Shown one piece after another: positions 47,190 through 58,599 of a DNA stretch of 64,000 nt. The stretch spans positions 4,627,807 to 4,691,806 of the forward strand of contig JARWKL010000012.1 in the NCBI GenBank assembly GCA_029961685.1, written 5' to 3'. Position numbers and translations under genes: made by a program. Numbering within the stretch: the first letter of the stretch is position 1; every line of letters starts with the position of its first letter. Under the pieces are notes generated by a model. The model saw only the letters and a list, made by a program, of their open reading frames with translations, ran no database searches and was not told where the DNA came from. Origin of the DNA: Aristolochia californica (taxonomy: Eukaryota; Streptophyta; Magnoliopsida; Piperales; Aristolochiaceae).

Positions 47190-47850
47190 GACGAACTTTT
47201 TTCCTCATTTTGCTCTATTCTCTCTCTCCCTTGGCCTTCCTCTCCCAACGATTTTTTTCCCACTCTCTTCTTCCTCTCGTCTTCGCACTCCCTTTGGCTT
47301 CTTCTCCTTTCTCATCGTCTTCGCATCTCTTCTCCCTTCATCGTCTTCGCATCTCCTCTCCATGTCTCTCTCGGTCTCCCTCTCCCTTCTCCCTTCTCCC
47401 TCTCACTCTTTTATTTTTCCTTAAAAATCCTCTCGATTTCCTTCAATTTAACCTATTTTGGTTTCGATTTCCTTCAATTTTCTTTGATTTTTAACATTTC
47501 AACATCGATTTCTTCAATTCAGCATCGATTTTCCCCAAATTTCAAAAGGGATCAATTTTGTCTTTATAGGGTTTAATTTCGGGATTAGAGTTAGTGTATA
47601 GTGTATTTGGGGTATTGTTCAAGGTATTTAAGGGTTTAGAATTTTTTTAAAAAATTTAGGGTTCTCAATTTTTGGGGTGATCGGGTTTAGGGTTTAGGGT
47701 ATGGGGGTTTTAGGGGTTCTAAGGTCTTAGGTTTAGGTTATGGAATTAGGGTTTAGCAGTTAGGGTTTTTTGTTCTTTTTAATTTTTTAGGGTTCTCGAT
47801 TAGGGTTTAGAGTTTGGGGTGATAGGGTTTAGGGTTTAGGGTCTATGATG
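47190..47850 (+). repeat. P1 pyrimidine-rich block and TTTAGGG-rich leader
   Basis: 47190-47420 is almost pure C/T with TCTC, CCTCT and CTTCG runs. From 47570 it turns into GGGTTTAGGGTTTA-like sequence, interspersed with TTTTTAGGGTTCTCG. The same blocks, in the same order, are in P2 and P3. The open frames across the pyrimidine block are low-complexity and not believable genes. Confidence 0.85.
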
Positions 47851-48133
47851 TTTGGTCCAGTTCAAACATGGTTGAGTCTCCTGCACGGGAGTCCATTAGC
47901 CAACGAAACCTGTCCCACATCACTGACGAGGTACGGTTCGTACTGACAACTAATTCATATGGGGCTCTACCAGGGGTATTTGGTGAATTTGGACTTGATG
48001 AGTGTGTTTTTGCATTGTTTAGTGCATCTGCAATGGAATTATTTTGATTAATTTTGAAATGTTTTAGAATGTTGTTGAATATTTTTGAAGTGAAATGGAA
48101 TGATCTTGCCATGTGGTGAGGAGATTTGGGTGT

Positions 48134-48140
48134 TATAAAT
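48134..48140 (+). promoter_or_regulatory. TATA-like box upstream of P1 Myb gene
   Basis: TATAAAT, 118 bases before the likely start codon, within a block conserved among P1, P2 (52537-52543) and P3 (where it reads TACAAAT). Confidence 0.4.
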
Positions 48141-48257
48141 ATCCACCACATGGTATTTTATTTTTTTTGTGTTTCTGTGTGTACCTAGTTACTATGACAG
48201 GTAAAGGTTCTCTGATAAATTTTTTTCCATGAGGACCATCTCAGATTTAGATTATAA

Positions 48258-49237
48258 ATGGCCGGAAGAAGACAACAAACTCATTGATCATATATGACTT
48301 TCGGACCTTCGAGGATGACACCAAAATGCTCGATCTCTTGGTTGAGCAGGTCAATATGGGGAACAAGATGCTCAATAGGGTTTGGAAGCTTAAGGAGTAT
48401 AGGGACTGTGTCAATAGGTTCAATGAAAAAGTAGTTAATAAAAAAGTTGTTGAGCAGCTCAAGAATCGAACAAAATCATGGAAGAAAACTTACCAAACAG
48501 TAACGAGTTGTCTCAACACTAGTGGGTTCGGCTGGGATGAAACCACACAGCGAGTTACTGCATGTTATTATGTATGGCAAGACTACATCAAGGTCAGTAA
48601 ATCATGATGTATTGTAAAACATTTTATATATTTTCCACATTACTAGAACTCTATTCCAAGTAGTCTAAAATGATGTTTTATTCTTGTAGGAGCATAAAGA
48701 TGGTGAAAATTATAGACAATAAGGTTGCCCCCGTTACGACAAATTGGCTTTGGTAGTGGGAAACTCAATAGCCATGGGGACAGTAAGTCAAACTACCGTA
48801 GACATGTGCAATGATGCCCATCATGAAGAAGAAAATTCACCCTTGGACGTGCTCGAGGATGTCGATTTAGTAGGGATACTCTATCATCATTCTTTAGCGG
48901 GAATGAGTCGACACCTGATCAGTCTCAAAGTGGTAACCCATCAACTTCAACTCGTCGTAGAAAGAGATCGGAAGCGAAAATGTCCACTAATGACACTTTC
49001 ATGTTCCTTGATACAATGAAGGAAATTGTCGCGGTATTGCTTGATGCTATCAAACCTAAAGATGGTAAAGTTAGAGAGAATTGATTTGAAGCCCTCACGG
49101 AAATCCCGGATTTGCCGGATGAGTTGAAGTTTTGCACTCCTCAATGGCTAGATACGAAAACTAAGAAGGACATGTTTACGAAGCTAATAGTGGAAGAGCG
49201 GATCAAGTGGCTTAAATATTATTCTACTGAAATATAG
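48258..49237 (+). pseudogene. P1 Myb/SANT-like gene, degraded
   Basis: Resembles the Myb/SANT-like DNA-binding domain (PF12776-type) proteins that accompany Harbinger transposases and are thought to bind element ends. Readable motifs: TFEDDTKMLDLLVEQVNMGN, VVEQLKNRTKSWKKTYQ, LNTSGFGWDETTQRVTA, YYVWQDYIK. The intron at 48593-48689 has GT-AG ends. Exon 2 has YDKLALVVGNS and FLDTMKEIVAVLLDAIKPKD. Defects: stop after the start (MAGRRQQTH), TAA at 48720, a one-base loss near 48868 and TGA at 49082. Confidence 0.82.
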
Positions 49238-49394
49238 TAATGAATTTTAAGTACACTATCTACTTTGGGATGAATGTTTTGAATTTTAATGATGTTTTTT
49301 TTAATTATGACATTGTAAGACTAATCATTGATAGATTATGAATGTCATTATGGTTAAGATTTGGATTTTCATGATTGTTGGATTTTCACTTCAA

Positions 49395-50366
49395 TCTGAT
49401 TACATCAAACGACCTTCAAAACGCACTCACTCAAAGGTTTTAAACTATCCAATGTTTTATCCATATTTTAAAGTAACATCACTAGGCTTCTAATGAATAA
49501 TTTTAGATTAATATACAAAGTTACTTTGTATTAATTGAAATGGAATAATTAGGATTCTATTGGGGCTATTGATGGAACTCATATAAAAGCAAACATCCTA
49601 CTTGAAGAACAACAAAGGTTTTGGAACAAAAAGGGTTATCTCTCACAAAAAGTGATGGCAACATGTACATTTGACATACAACTCCCTTATATACTTGCTG
49701 GATGGGAGGGATCAACCACCGATTCCCGTGTAATGAAGAACGCATTGACTCGCGAAGATAGGCTCTTTGTACTTGAAGGTAAATAATATTTATTTATTCA
49801 ATATATTTTTATCTATTATTATCTTCAATTATTTTAGGTGGAATATATTTTATACTATAGGAAAATATTATCTAGTCGTTGCTGGTTATGCAAATATGTC
49901 GGGATTTTTGGCTCCATATCGAGGAACTCATTATCCTCTTCAAGAATTTGGAGACAACCTTCTTAGAAATGATAAAGAGTTATTCAACCAAAGGCACTCA
50001 TCTTTGAGGAATACTATTGAACAAACTTTTGGTGCTTTAAAAGCTCAATTTCAAATGTTGAAAGGTCCTCCTCTGTTTTTTTATTAGATCCAGATAAAAA
50101 TTGTAATAGCTTGTTGCATATTGCATAATTATATATGTAGAGAGGATTACAATGATATATTTGAATTGGAAGATGATGATTCAGGTGATGAGCTTGGTGA
50201 AGGAGGTGATGAGGTCCGATTAGCAGGTATAAATGAGGATGAAGATAGCGATCTTGTGGATGAAGACAACCAATCAATAAACATGCGGAGGTGGTATGCA
50301 TTAGAATACACAAATGCTACACAATTTCGTGATGCCATAGCGATTAGCATGTGGAACGATCATTGA
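49395..50366 (+). pseudogene. P1 Harbinger transposase, N-terminus deleted
   Basis: DDE nuclease of the PIF/HARBI1 family. The catalytic Asp regions read GAIDGTHI (near 49565) and GWEGSTTDSRV (Asp codon 49721-49723), and Glu lies in RNTIEQTFGALKAQF. All three are kept. The intron at 49779-49860 is GT-AG. A TAG at 50085-50087 breaks it before IQIKIVIACCILHNYI. An acidic C-terminus follows. The N-terminal helix-turn-helix region present in P3 is absent (about 0.6 kb deletion near 49395). Confidence 0.87.
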
Positions 50367-51110
50367 TGGTTGTATTGAACATGTATTTTGTCGTTTGAAT
50401 GTACTAAACTAGAAAGTTGATGATTTTAATATTAAATGCACAAACTCGTTGTTATATTCCAAGGCATAAACATTTACTTTTATGTTTTAAATTGTGGACT
50501 ATTACGAGTAATTTGGTTCATTTTCAAGCATGTTTTTTAAGTTTTAATTAATTTTATCCTAATTTATTAATAAAATAATATATATATATATATATTTATT
50601 ATATTCATATTTTATTACTATATTAAATTATAAATTTAAGACTGGTAATTAAAATATTGTTAAAGAGAGCATTTGATCAATTATGTTGGTTTAATTATCT
50701 CATTTTTATAATTAATTAAACTAATAATTTTTATTTTGTAAAAATATAATATTAATTAATAGTAAGTAAAAAATCCATTCTCTGTTATTAATAAAATGAT
50801 TGATTTTATTTATTCATTTCAATTAATTAATTAATTAATTTATTATATTCGCTTATGTTATTTTTTATTTTTTATAATTTATTCTGGTCACACGTAATTA
50901 TTATATTAATTTATAATAAACTATAGTCATTAAGTAATATAATATAGTCTTTCATTAATTAGTTTATTAATATATTTTAATACTACACACTAAATCACTT
51001 ATAACTGTAGTAACCATGTTTATTTTGGTTAATTATTTGTTGAGGTATATGTTTTATTTAAGTATAGTATAAAAAAGTTGCTCATTCTCTTGTTTATATT
51101 ATTTTTAATT
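50367..51110. other. AT-rich 3' tail of P1
   Basis: Strongly AT-rich non-coding sequence with an (AT)n run near 50580-50595. Similar sequence follows the P3 transposase and, in shortened form, precedes the P2 end. I see no gene. Confidence 0.7.
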
Positions 51111-51719
51111 TTTGGGGCACTAACACTGGAATTGTTAGTGGAGCACCAGCGGTCAAGTCATGTAGATGAATAAGATGAATCAAAAAATCATCTCCATGGT
51201 TTAATTTTGGGAATTTGGTTTCCGTACTATTTTGTGAATCAACCAGATGAAGAAGATGCCGCAATTTGAACCCTCGTCGATTTTAATTTTTTTTTGGTTC
51301 TCTCTCGCTCTCTTCCTTCTCTTGTCACTTTTTCCTTCTCGAAATTTTTTCCTCCGTCTCTCTGCGACGATCTCCTTTCTCCCTGCTCCCTCTCTCTTCT
51401 CCCTTCTCCCTCTCGCTACGAATGTCCTCTCGACTGCCTTCTCTCTCTCTCTCTTGCACTCGTTCTCCCTCTCAGCCTCCCGCTCGCTTCTCCCTCTCTC
51501 TTATCCCTCTCGGCCTCCCACTCCCTTCTCCCTGTCGCTATTATCTTTTCCCCCATGATACCTTCCGATTTCGTTCGATTTCCCCCATTTCAATTCAATT
51601 TTCTTTGATATCGACATTTGGGCATCGATTTCTTCATTTCTACTTCGATTCGGCATCAATTTCCCCATTCGGCTTCTATTTCACCCTTTGGCTTTGGTTT
51701 TCCCCAAATTTTAAAAGGT

Positions 51720-52250
51720 ATGCCTAAACCCTAATTTTTTCGATTAATTTAGTGTTGTATTTGATTTAATTTTAGTTTTATTGCCTAATTTGTATCGATT
51801 GTTGCATAATTGTGGGATTTAGGGTTACAATTTATGGTATTTATGGTCTAAATTCTTGATTAGGGTTAGGGTTTAGTATACTTAGGGTTTAGTATACTTA
51901 GGGTTTGGTGCTCGGTATTTAAGGGTTAAGTGTTTAGGATTTAGGATTTATGATATTTTTTAGGTTTAGGGTTTTTTTTAGGGTTTAGGTTATGGAATTA
52001 GGGTTTAGGTTTTTAGGGTGATAGGTTTAGGGTTTGGGGCTTTTACGGTTTTTAAGGTCTAGGGTTTAGGGTTTAAGTTATGGATTTAGGGTTTGAGGCT
52101 TTTTGGGTTTAGGTGGTCTAGGGTTTAGGGTTTTAAATTCTATAAGTAGTGTTTAGGTTTTAGAGTTTAGGAGGTGATAGGGTTTAGGGTTTAGGGAGTT
52201 TATCGTTTATTAGGTTTTTTTAAGGTTCTCGATTAGGGTTTAAAGTTTGG
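51720..52250 (+). repeat. P2 TTTAGGG-rich leader
   Basis: Degenerate TTTAGGG/GGGTTTAGG repeats interspersed with TTTTTAGGTTTAGG and CTAGGGTTTAGG variants. It parallels 47570-47850 and 54790-55690. Confidence 0.85.
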
Positions 52251-52632
52251 GGTGTTTAGTCCAATTCAAACAAGGTGGAGTCAACTACACGGGCGTCCAT
52301 TAGCCAATGAAACCCGACCCCCAACACTGATGTGGTACAGTTCGTAGTGACTGTGAAGTCATATGGGGCTCTACTCGGGTGTTCGTTAAATTTGGACTTA
52401 ATGCGTGTGTGTTTGCGTTGTTTAGTGCATCTGGAATAGAAATAGTTTGATTAATTTTGAAATATTTTAGAATGTTGTTGAAAATTTTTGAAGAGCTATG
52501 AAATGATTTTGCAATGTGGTGAGGAGAGTCAGGAGTTATAAATATCCACCACATGATATTTTATTTTTTGTGGTTTGTGTTTCCGTGACGAGTAACAGTT
52601 ATCTGATAAAGTTTTTCCATGAGGACCATCTC

Positions 52633-53790
52633 TAGGCTATGTTCCTTCAACTTTCTTAGATGTACCCTTGTACTCTACTGACACTTTATTGTTGACCATG
52701 TTTGGTATTTTCCAGGCTTCTTTCCAGTATAACATCGATAAAATTAGGTTGTACACTTATCCTCTTTCTTCAAAATCTTGATGAGCCCAACTTTGCATCC
52801 TTTGAAAAGCAATCCCAGGAAGTATTGAAGTCCAAATTCAAGGGTTGGACGGAACTTGACAAGAGAAAGAATTGAAGGGCCTCACATAATCTTGCAGACA
52901 GCAAGATTGAAGGAAAAATGAGCTCAAAGGAAGAGAAAGCTCTAAATTTGTTCTGTCTACAATCAATTGTCCCACAAAAGCTAATAACTGTGAATTACCC
53001 TCTGAAATGGGTCAGAAGGAGAGGAGTAAGATCCAAACTGTTGTCAGCTCAACAAGGAGAAGTTTGATCAAATATGTTGTTACTCTGGTTATGAGGCTTT
53101 TAGTAATTCTTCCTGTTGTTGTCTTGTTAGCAATGTGGCCAGACAATGGTGGCAAAGCCTTTAATTTGGTTCCTACATAAAACACTCTTTCTGATTCTGA
53201 AATTCATGCTTTGCTAATGCCATTTTTTAAGCAATTTGGTTTCAAAATTCAGCCCATTTGTATTATGTAATTTGAGTTTTGAACAAATAATCTACTATCT
53301 TTAAAGAGTCTCATGTGTTAGTAATGATGTCTCTGCTTGTGCATGTTCTACAAAGTATAAATTTGTAATAGTATTTAGAGGTTTGGGTTATGAAGATATT
53401 GAGCAGCCCTCCAAATAGCTTCAGGACCCAACACTACTGGTTTTAATACAGGTGATTGTCCTACACATATGTAAGCATATTTTCCATATCACTCATAGCA
53501 GGATTCAGGGCTGAAAATGTATAATTCGTCTATCCCAATTCTTCCCACTGTAACTGAATTTCTTCTCCCTAGTTCCAGAAAAGAAAATGCAATCACTGAG
53601 AAGTGTGACAAAAAAGAAACAAAAAGGTAAATGATGAACTAATATCTTGTGTACCCTGTCAATAATTGTGAGTTGTCTTGGTGCAGTCACATATATCCTA
53701 CTCATTTTTTCAGTTAAATGGGCATAATTATCATATTTTCCTCCTCTATCTCTGCACTGAGTTGGTATATTCACTTAATTGCACTGAGAT
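52633..53790 (+). other. Foreign insert in P2, gene-like
   Basis: About 1.15 kb without similarity to P1 or P3. Base composition is more balanced than in the flanks. It contains TTGTTGACCATGTTTGG...TTTTCCAG, which could be an intron end. A stretch reads NLDEPNFASFEKQSQEVLKS. A 57-codon frame with a hydrophobic segment is at 53007-53180. The simplest reading is a captured host gene fragment. I do not recognise the gene. Confidence 0.5.
53007..53180 (+). CDS. Hypothetical 57-residue frame with membrane segment
   Basis: MGQKERSKIQTVV, then a basic patch (STRRSLIK), then a hydrophobic run VVTLVMRLLVILPVVVLLAM and a short tail ending NLVPT. It resembles the C-terminal end of a tail-anchored or multipass protein. 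It may be the last exon of a captured gene rather than a gene by itself. No promoter or family match was recognised. Confidence 0.3.
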   Translation: MGQKERSKIQTVVSSTRRSLIKYVVTLVMRLLVILPVVVLLAMWPDNGGKAFNLVPT

Positions 53791-53960
53791 CATTAAATAA
53801 TATAATATCTAATTTAATTAATTAATATATTTTAATTATACATTAAATTACTTATGCGTGTAGTAATCATGTTTGTTTTACCTATTTTGGGGTTTTAGTA
53901 TTATGTTTTAATTAAGTATACTGTTACAATTTACTCATTCTCTTGTTTTTATATTTTTTT
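53181..53960. other. Non-coding end of P2
   Basis: 3'-UTR-like AT-rich sequence to about 53790, then the AT-rich tail shared with P1 (TTAATTAATATATTTTAAT, GTAGTAATCATGTTT). It ends at GGCACTAACACTGG near 53966. No gene seen. Confidence 0.6.
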
Positions 53961-54977
53961 CATTTGAGGCACTAACACTGGAAACTGTTTTCCAGTGAAC
54001 ATGAACTCGTCCACACTAACACCAAGTTTGAAGATGGAGTTCATGTAGATGAATGAAATGAATTTGAAGTAGGAGATTAAATTGAACTTCAAATTTTCGT
54101 TTTGTTGACTAACCCCCCTTAGTGTTGCATGATCTCCTCTTCATTTGAATCACATCAAGTAATGTTCTTAGGCTAAAATAGGGAATCATGTTTTATACTT
54201 ATTTTGCGAATCATCCACATGAATCGCGTGCGAGACGCATTTCTCCCTCCCTCAAACAAATTTTTTTCCCTCATTTCCCTCTGTTCTCCCTCTCCCTTGG
54301 CTTTCCTCTCCCAACGAATTTTTTTGCCCCCTCTCTTCTTCCTCTCATCTTCGCTCTCTTCTTCCTCTCCTCTTCGCACTCCCTTCTCATCGTCTTTGCA
54401 TCTCTTTTCCCCTCTCCCTTCTTCTCGTCTACACATCTCCTCTCCCTGTCTCTCTCGACCTCCCTCTCTCTTCTCCCTCTTAGCCTCCCTCTCTCTTCTC
54501 ACTCTTGGACTCCCTCTCCCTTCTCCCTCTCGCTCTTCTCTTTCCTAACCCGCCACCCCCGATGTCCATCGATTTAACCCATTTTGGTTTCAATTTCCTG
54601 CGATTTTCTTTGATTTTTTACATTTAGCCATCAATTTCTTCGATTGGGCTTCGATTTTCCCATTCGGCTTCGGTATTCCCCAAATTTTAGAAGGTCAGCC
54701 GAAACCCTATTTTTTTTTCAATTGATTTAGTGTTCGATTTGATTTAATTTTAATTTTTGTGCGTAATTTGTATTGATTGTGGCCTAATTGTGGGATTTAG
54801 GGTTAGGGTTTATGGTATTTAGGGTTCAATTTCATCTTTATAGGGTTTAATTTCGGGATTAGAATTAGGGTTTAGTGTATTTAGGGTATTGTTCAAGGTA
54901 TTTAAGGGTTTAGAGATCCTATTTTTAGGGTATATGGTTTTTTTGGGGTTTAGGGTTCTTTTTTTTAAAAAAAAGTA

Positions 54978-55803
54978 GGGTAGAGTGTAGGTTTGGGGCT
55001 TTTAGGGTTTTTAAGGTAAGGGTTAACCTTTAGGTCTGGAATTAGGGTTTAGGGTTTTTTCAAAAAAACATTAGGGTTCTCGATTTTTGGATGATAGGGT
55101 TTGGGGCTTTTAGGTGTTTTAAGGGTTTAGGGTTTAGGGTATGGGGCTTTTACGGGTTTTAAGGTCTACGGTTTAGAGTTTAGGTTTTTGGTTCTTTTTA
55201 ATTTTTTAGGGTTCTCAGCTAGGGTTTAGGGTTTCAGTGATAGGGTTTAGGGTTTAGGGTTTGGTGTGTTTAATCCAGTTCAAACCAAGCTGAGTCGTCT
55301 ACATGGGCGTCCATTTGCCAACGAAACCCGCCGCTCATCACTGACAATGTACAGTTCGTAGTGACTGCGAAGTCTTATGGGGCTCTACTAGGGTAGAGTG
55401 TAGGGTTTGGGGCTTTTAGGGTTTTTAAGGTAAGTGTTAACCTTTAGGTCTGGAATTAGGGTTTAGCGTTTTTTCAAAAAAACATTAGGGTTCTCGATTT
55501 TTGGGTGATAGGGTTTGGGGCTTTTAGGTGTTTTAAGTGTTTAGGGTTTAGGGTATGGGGCTTTTACGGGTTTTAAGGTCTAGGGTTTAGAGTTTAGGTT
55601 TTTGGTTCTTTTTAATTTTTTAGGGTTCTCAGTTAGGGTTTAGGGTTTCAGTGATAGGGTTTAGGGTTTGGTGTGTTTAATCCAGTTCAAACCAAGTTGA
55701 GTCGTCTACATGGGCGTCCATTTGTCAACGAAACCCGCCCCTCATCACTGACAATGTACAGTTCGTAGTGACTGCGAAGTCATATGGGGCTCTACTAGGG
55801 GTG
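54978..55803 (+). repeat. 413-bp tandem duplication in P3 leader
   Basis: GGGTAGAGTGTAGG starts at 54978 and 55391. Each copy contains TTTAGGG-like sequence followed by the block from CCAGTTCAAACCAAG to GGGGCTCTACTAGGG. The copies differ at few positions, so the event looks recent. Confidence 0.9.
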
Positions 55804-56086
55804 TTCGATGAATTTAGACTTAATGAGTGTGTGTTTTCATTGTTCTAGTCATCTGCAATGGAGATAGTTTGATTAATTTTGAAATATTTTAGAATGTTGT
55901 GGAATATTTTTTAAGTGATATGGAATGATCTTGCCTTGTGGTGAGGAGATTTGGGTGTTACAAATATCCACCACATGGTATTTATTTTTTGTTGTTTGTG
56001 TTTTCATGTGTGCCTGGTTACTATGACGGTTAAAGGTCATCTGATATTTTTTTTTCCATGAGGACCATCTCGGATTTAGATTATAA

Positions 56087-56958
56087 ATGGTTGGAAGAAG
56101 ACAACAAACTCTTCAATCATATGACATTTGGACCTTCAAGGATGACAACAAAATGCTCGATCTCTTGGCTGAGCAGGTCAATATGGGGAACAAGATGCCC
56201 AATGGGGTTTGGAAGCATAAGGTGTATTTGGACTATGTGAATAGGTTCAATGAAGACGCAACTAATAAAAAATTGTTGAGCAACTCAAGAATCGAACAAG
56301 ATCATGGAAGAAATATTACCAAATAGTAACGATCTGTCTCAACACTAGTGGGTTCGACTGGGATGCAACCACACAACGAGTTACTGTATGGCAAGACTAC
56401 ATCAAGGTCAATAAATTATGATGTACTGCAAAACATTTTGTATTTTTTCCACATTACTAGAACTCTATTCCAAACGGTCTAAATGATGTTTTATTCTTGT
56501 AGGAGCATAAAGATGCTGAAAAGTATAGACAACAAGGCTACCCTCTTTATGACAAATTGGCTTTGGTAGTGGGAAACTCCATAGCCACGAGGACGGTAAG
56601 TCAAACTAGTGTAGACATGTGCACTGATGTCCAATATGAGGAAGAAAATTCACCCTTGGACATGCTCATGGATGTTGATTTAGGTAGAGATACTCCATCA
56701 CTATTCTTTAGCCAGAATGAGTCAACACCTGATCTGTCTCAAAGTGGTAACCCGTCAACTTCAACTCGTCGTAAAAAGAGACCAGAAATGTTCACTGATT
56801 ACACTTTCATGTTCCTTGATACAATGAAGGAAATTATTGCGATATTGCGTGATGCTATCAAGCCTAAAGATGGTAAAGTTGAAGAGAATTGGTTCGAAGC
56901 CCTCACGGAAATCCCGGACCTGTCGAAAAAGTTGAAGTTTCACACTCCTCGATGGTAG
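56087..56958 (+). pseudogene. P3 Myb/SANT-like gene
   Basis: Start MVGRRQQTLQSYDIWTFKDD at 56087; an upstream ATG at 56058 is out of frame. Myb/SANT-like landmarks: MLDLLAEQVNMGNKMPNGVW, CLNTSGFDWD and VWQDYIK. A single-base loss near 56273 and a 15-base loss near 56387 distinguish it from P1. The GT-AG intron is at 56407-56502. Exon 2 (56503-56958) is fully open: YRQQGYPLYDKLALVVGNS, an acidic stretch, STRRKKRPEM and FLDTMKEIIAILRDAIKPKD. Confidence 0.83.
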
Positions 56959-57329
56959 GATACGAAAATTAAGAGGGACAATTATGACATTATAAGACTT
57001 GTCATTGATAGATTCTGAATGTCATTATGGTTATGATTTGGGTTTTCATTATTGTTGGGTTCTTATTGTGTGAGTGTATATTGTGGATGTGTGATTGGAT
57101 ATGGTTGTGTTAATGTCTAATTGAAAATAGGTTATGATTGAAGATAAAGGTTTATTTGTGTTTATGACTTTTAAGAAGAAACAAGAATTATTTTTGTAAT
57201 CGTCATTGTGCTTGTGGTGATTGTATTTGCAAGTTTCCATGGATATTAAGAAAGACAAAGAAAGGATTGTAAGTATGATAACATTCACATGTGTTTTGTA
57301 CATAATGGGAAGATACTATCTCAGCCATA

Positions 57330-58590
57330 TGAATAAATGTGCACTAGTCCTCGTGGGATTGGTGGTCTGATTTATTTGCAAAAGGCATTAGAGAAATCAC
57401 CTGTTAAATTTTGAAAAATTTACCAGATGAATCAAATTGTGTTTCATAAATTGGCAGAGATACTTTATAGTAAAGGATTTTTATCACCCACAAAGACCAT
57501 CTCAGTGGAAGAACAACTTACATATTTTCTCCTAACTGTTGGTTAACAACAATCGCATAGTGTCACAGTAGAGATGTATGATAGATCAAACTGGACCATA
57601 AGTAGGTATTTCAATAAGGTATTGAATGCTATTGTCAAACTTCAATTTGATTACATCAAACAGCCTTTAGAATGCATTCACTCGAAGGTTTTAAACAATC
57701 CAATGTTTTTTCCGTATTTTTAGATAACATCACTTGGCCTCTAACGAACAATTTTAAATTAATATACAAAGTTATTTTGTATTAATTGAAATTGTATAAT
57801 TAGGATTGTATTGAGGCTATTGATGGAACTCATATCAAAACAAACATCCCACTTGAAGAACAACAAAGGTTCTAGAACAGAAAAGGCTATCTCTCAAAAA
57901 ACATGATGGCAACATGTACATTTGACATGCAATTCACTTATGTACTTGCTGGATGAGAGGGATCAGCAGCTAATTCCCGTTTACTGAATAACGCATTGAC
58001 TCGGGAAGATAGACTTTTCGTACCTAAAGGTAAATCATATTTTTTTATTCAATATTTTTTATCTATTATTATCTTCAATTATTTTAGGTGGAATATATTT
58101 GGCACTGTAGGTGAATATTATCTAGTAGATGCTGGTTATGCAAATATGCCAGGATTTTTGGCTCCATATCGAGGAACTCGTTATCATCTACAAGAATTTG
58201 GAGACAACCTTCCTAGAAATAATAAAGAGTTATTAAACCGAAGACACTCATCTTTGAGGAATACTATTGAACGAACTTTTAGTGCTTTAAAAAGCTCGAT
58301 TTCAAATGTTGAAAGGCGCTCCTTCGTTTTCTTATAAGATCCAGATAAAAATTGTAATAGCTTGTTGCATATTACATAATTATATACGTAGAGAGGATTA
58401 TAATGATAAGTTTGAATTGGAAGATGATAATTCGGGTGATGAACTTGGTGGAGGAGGTGATGAGGTCCCATTAGTAGGTATAAATAAGGATGAAGATAAC
58501 GATGATCTTGTGGATAAAGACAACCTATAAAAAAACACACGGAGGCGGTGTGCATTAGAATCCATGAGAGCCGCACAATTTGGAGATGCC
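57330..58590 (+). pseudogene. P3 Harbinger transposase, catalytic mutant
   Basis: Includes the N-terminal part missing in P1 (TKTISVEEQLTYFLLTVG, NWTISRYFNKVLNAIV). An intron precedes EAIDGTHIKTNIPLEEQQRF. The second catalytic Asp is lost: GSAANSRLL, Asn codon 57972-57974. A TGA replaces Trp in AGWEGS just before. The intron before GEYYLVDAGYANMPGF is kept. Glu is in RNTIERTFSALK, then a one-base insertion shifts the frame. IQIKIVIACCILHNYIRRED and an acidic tail follow. Confidence 0.87.
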
Positions 58591-58599
58591 ATAACGATA

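Larger units (their letters stand above)
47060..51128 (+). mobile_element. PIF/Harbinger-type element P1
   Basis: Unit with a pyrimidine-rich block, TTTAGGG-rich leader, TATA-containing block, Myb/SANT-like gene, DDE transposase gene and AT-rich tail. The two-gene layout is that of plant PIF/Harbinger elements. Boundaries are approximate. GGCACTAACACTGG near 51116 also occurs near 53966 at the end of P2, and may be terminal. I could not identify matching terminal inverted repeats with certainty. Confidence 0.75.
51129..53970 (+). mobile_element. Deleted PIF/Harbinger-type element P2
   Basis: Keeps the pyrimidine-rich block (51295-51560), TTTAGGG-rich leader (51820-52250), the conserved block with TATA-like box and the start of the short frame MRTIS at 52619. 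It then loses similarity at about 52632. Similarity to the AT-rich tail of P1 returns at about 53790. Neither Myb nor transposase gene is present. It could only move with help. Confidence 0.72.

Noticed and set aside
47139..47576. Long Ser/Pro/Leu/Phe-rich open frames in the pyrimidine blocks (also 51247-51727, 54188-54577, 59594-59848)
   Set aside because: They are in low-complexity C/T repeats, open in two or three frames at once, with no domain. Open frames follow from composition.
50577..50600. (AT)n run as a replication origin or matrix attachment site
   Set aside because: Short simple repeat in an AT-rich transposon tail; nothing else supports a function.
47570..55690. TTTAGGG-rich stretches as a true or interstitial telomere
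   Set aside because: The repeats are heavily degenerate, interspersed with unique sequence, and recur at the same place within each Harbinger-type unit.
56058..56240. Start of the Myb gene at the conserved MRTISDLDYKW frame
   Set aside because: In both P1 and P3 this frame does not continue into the Myb domain. The overlapping frame starting MVGRRQQT (P3) does, so I used that start.
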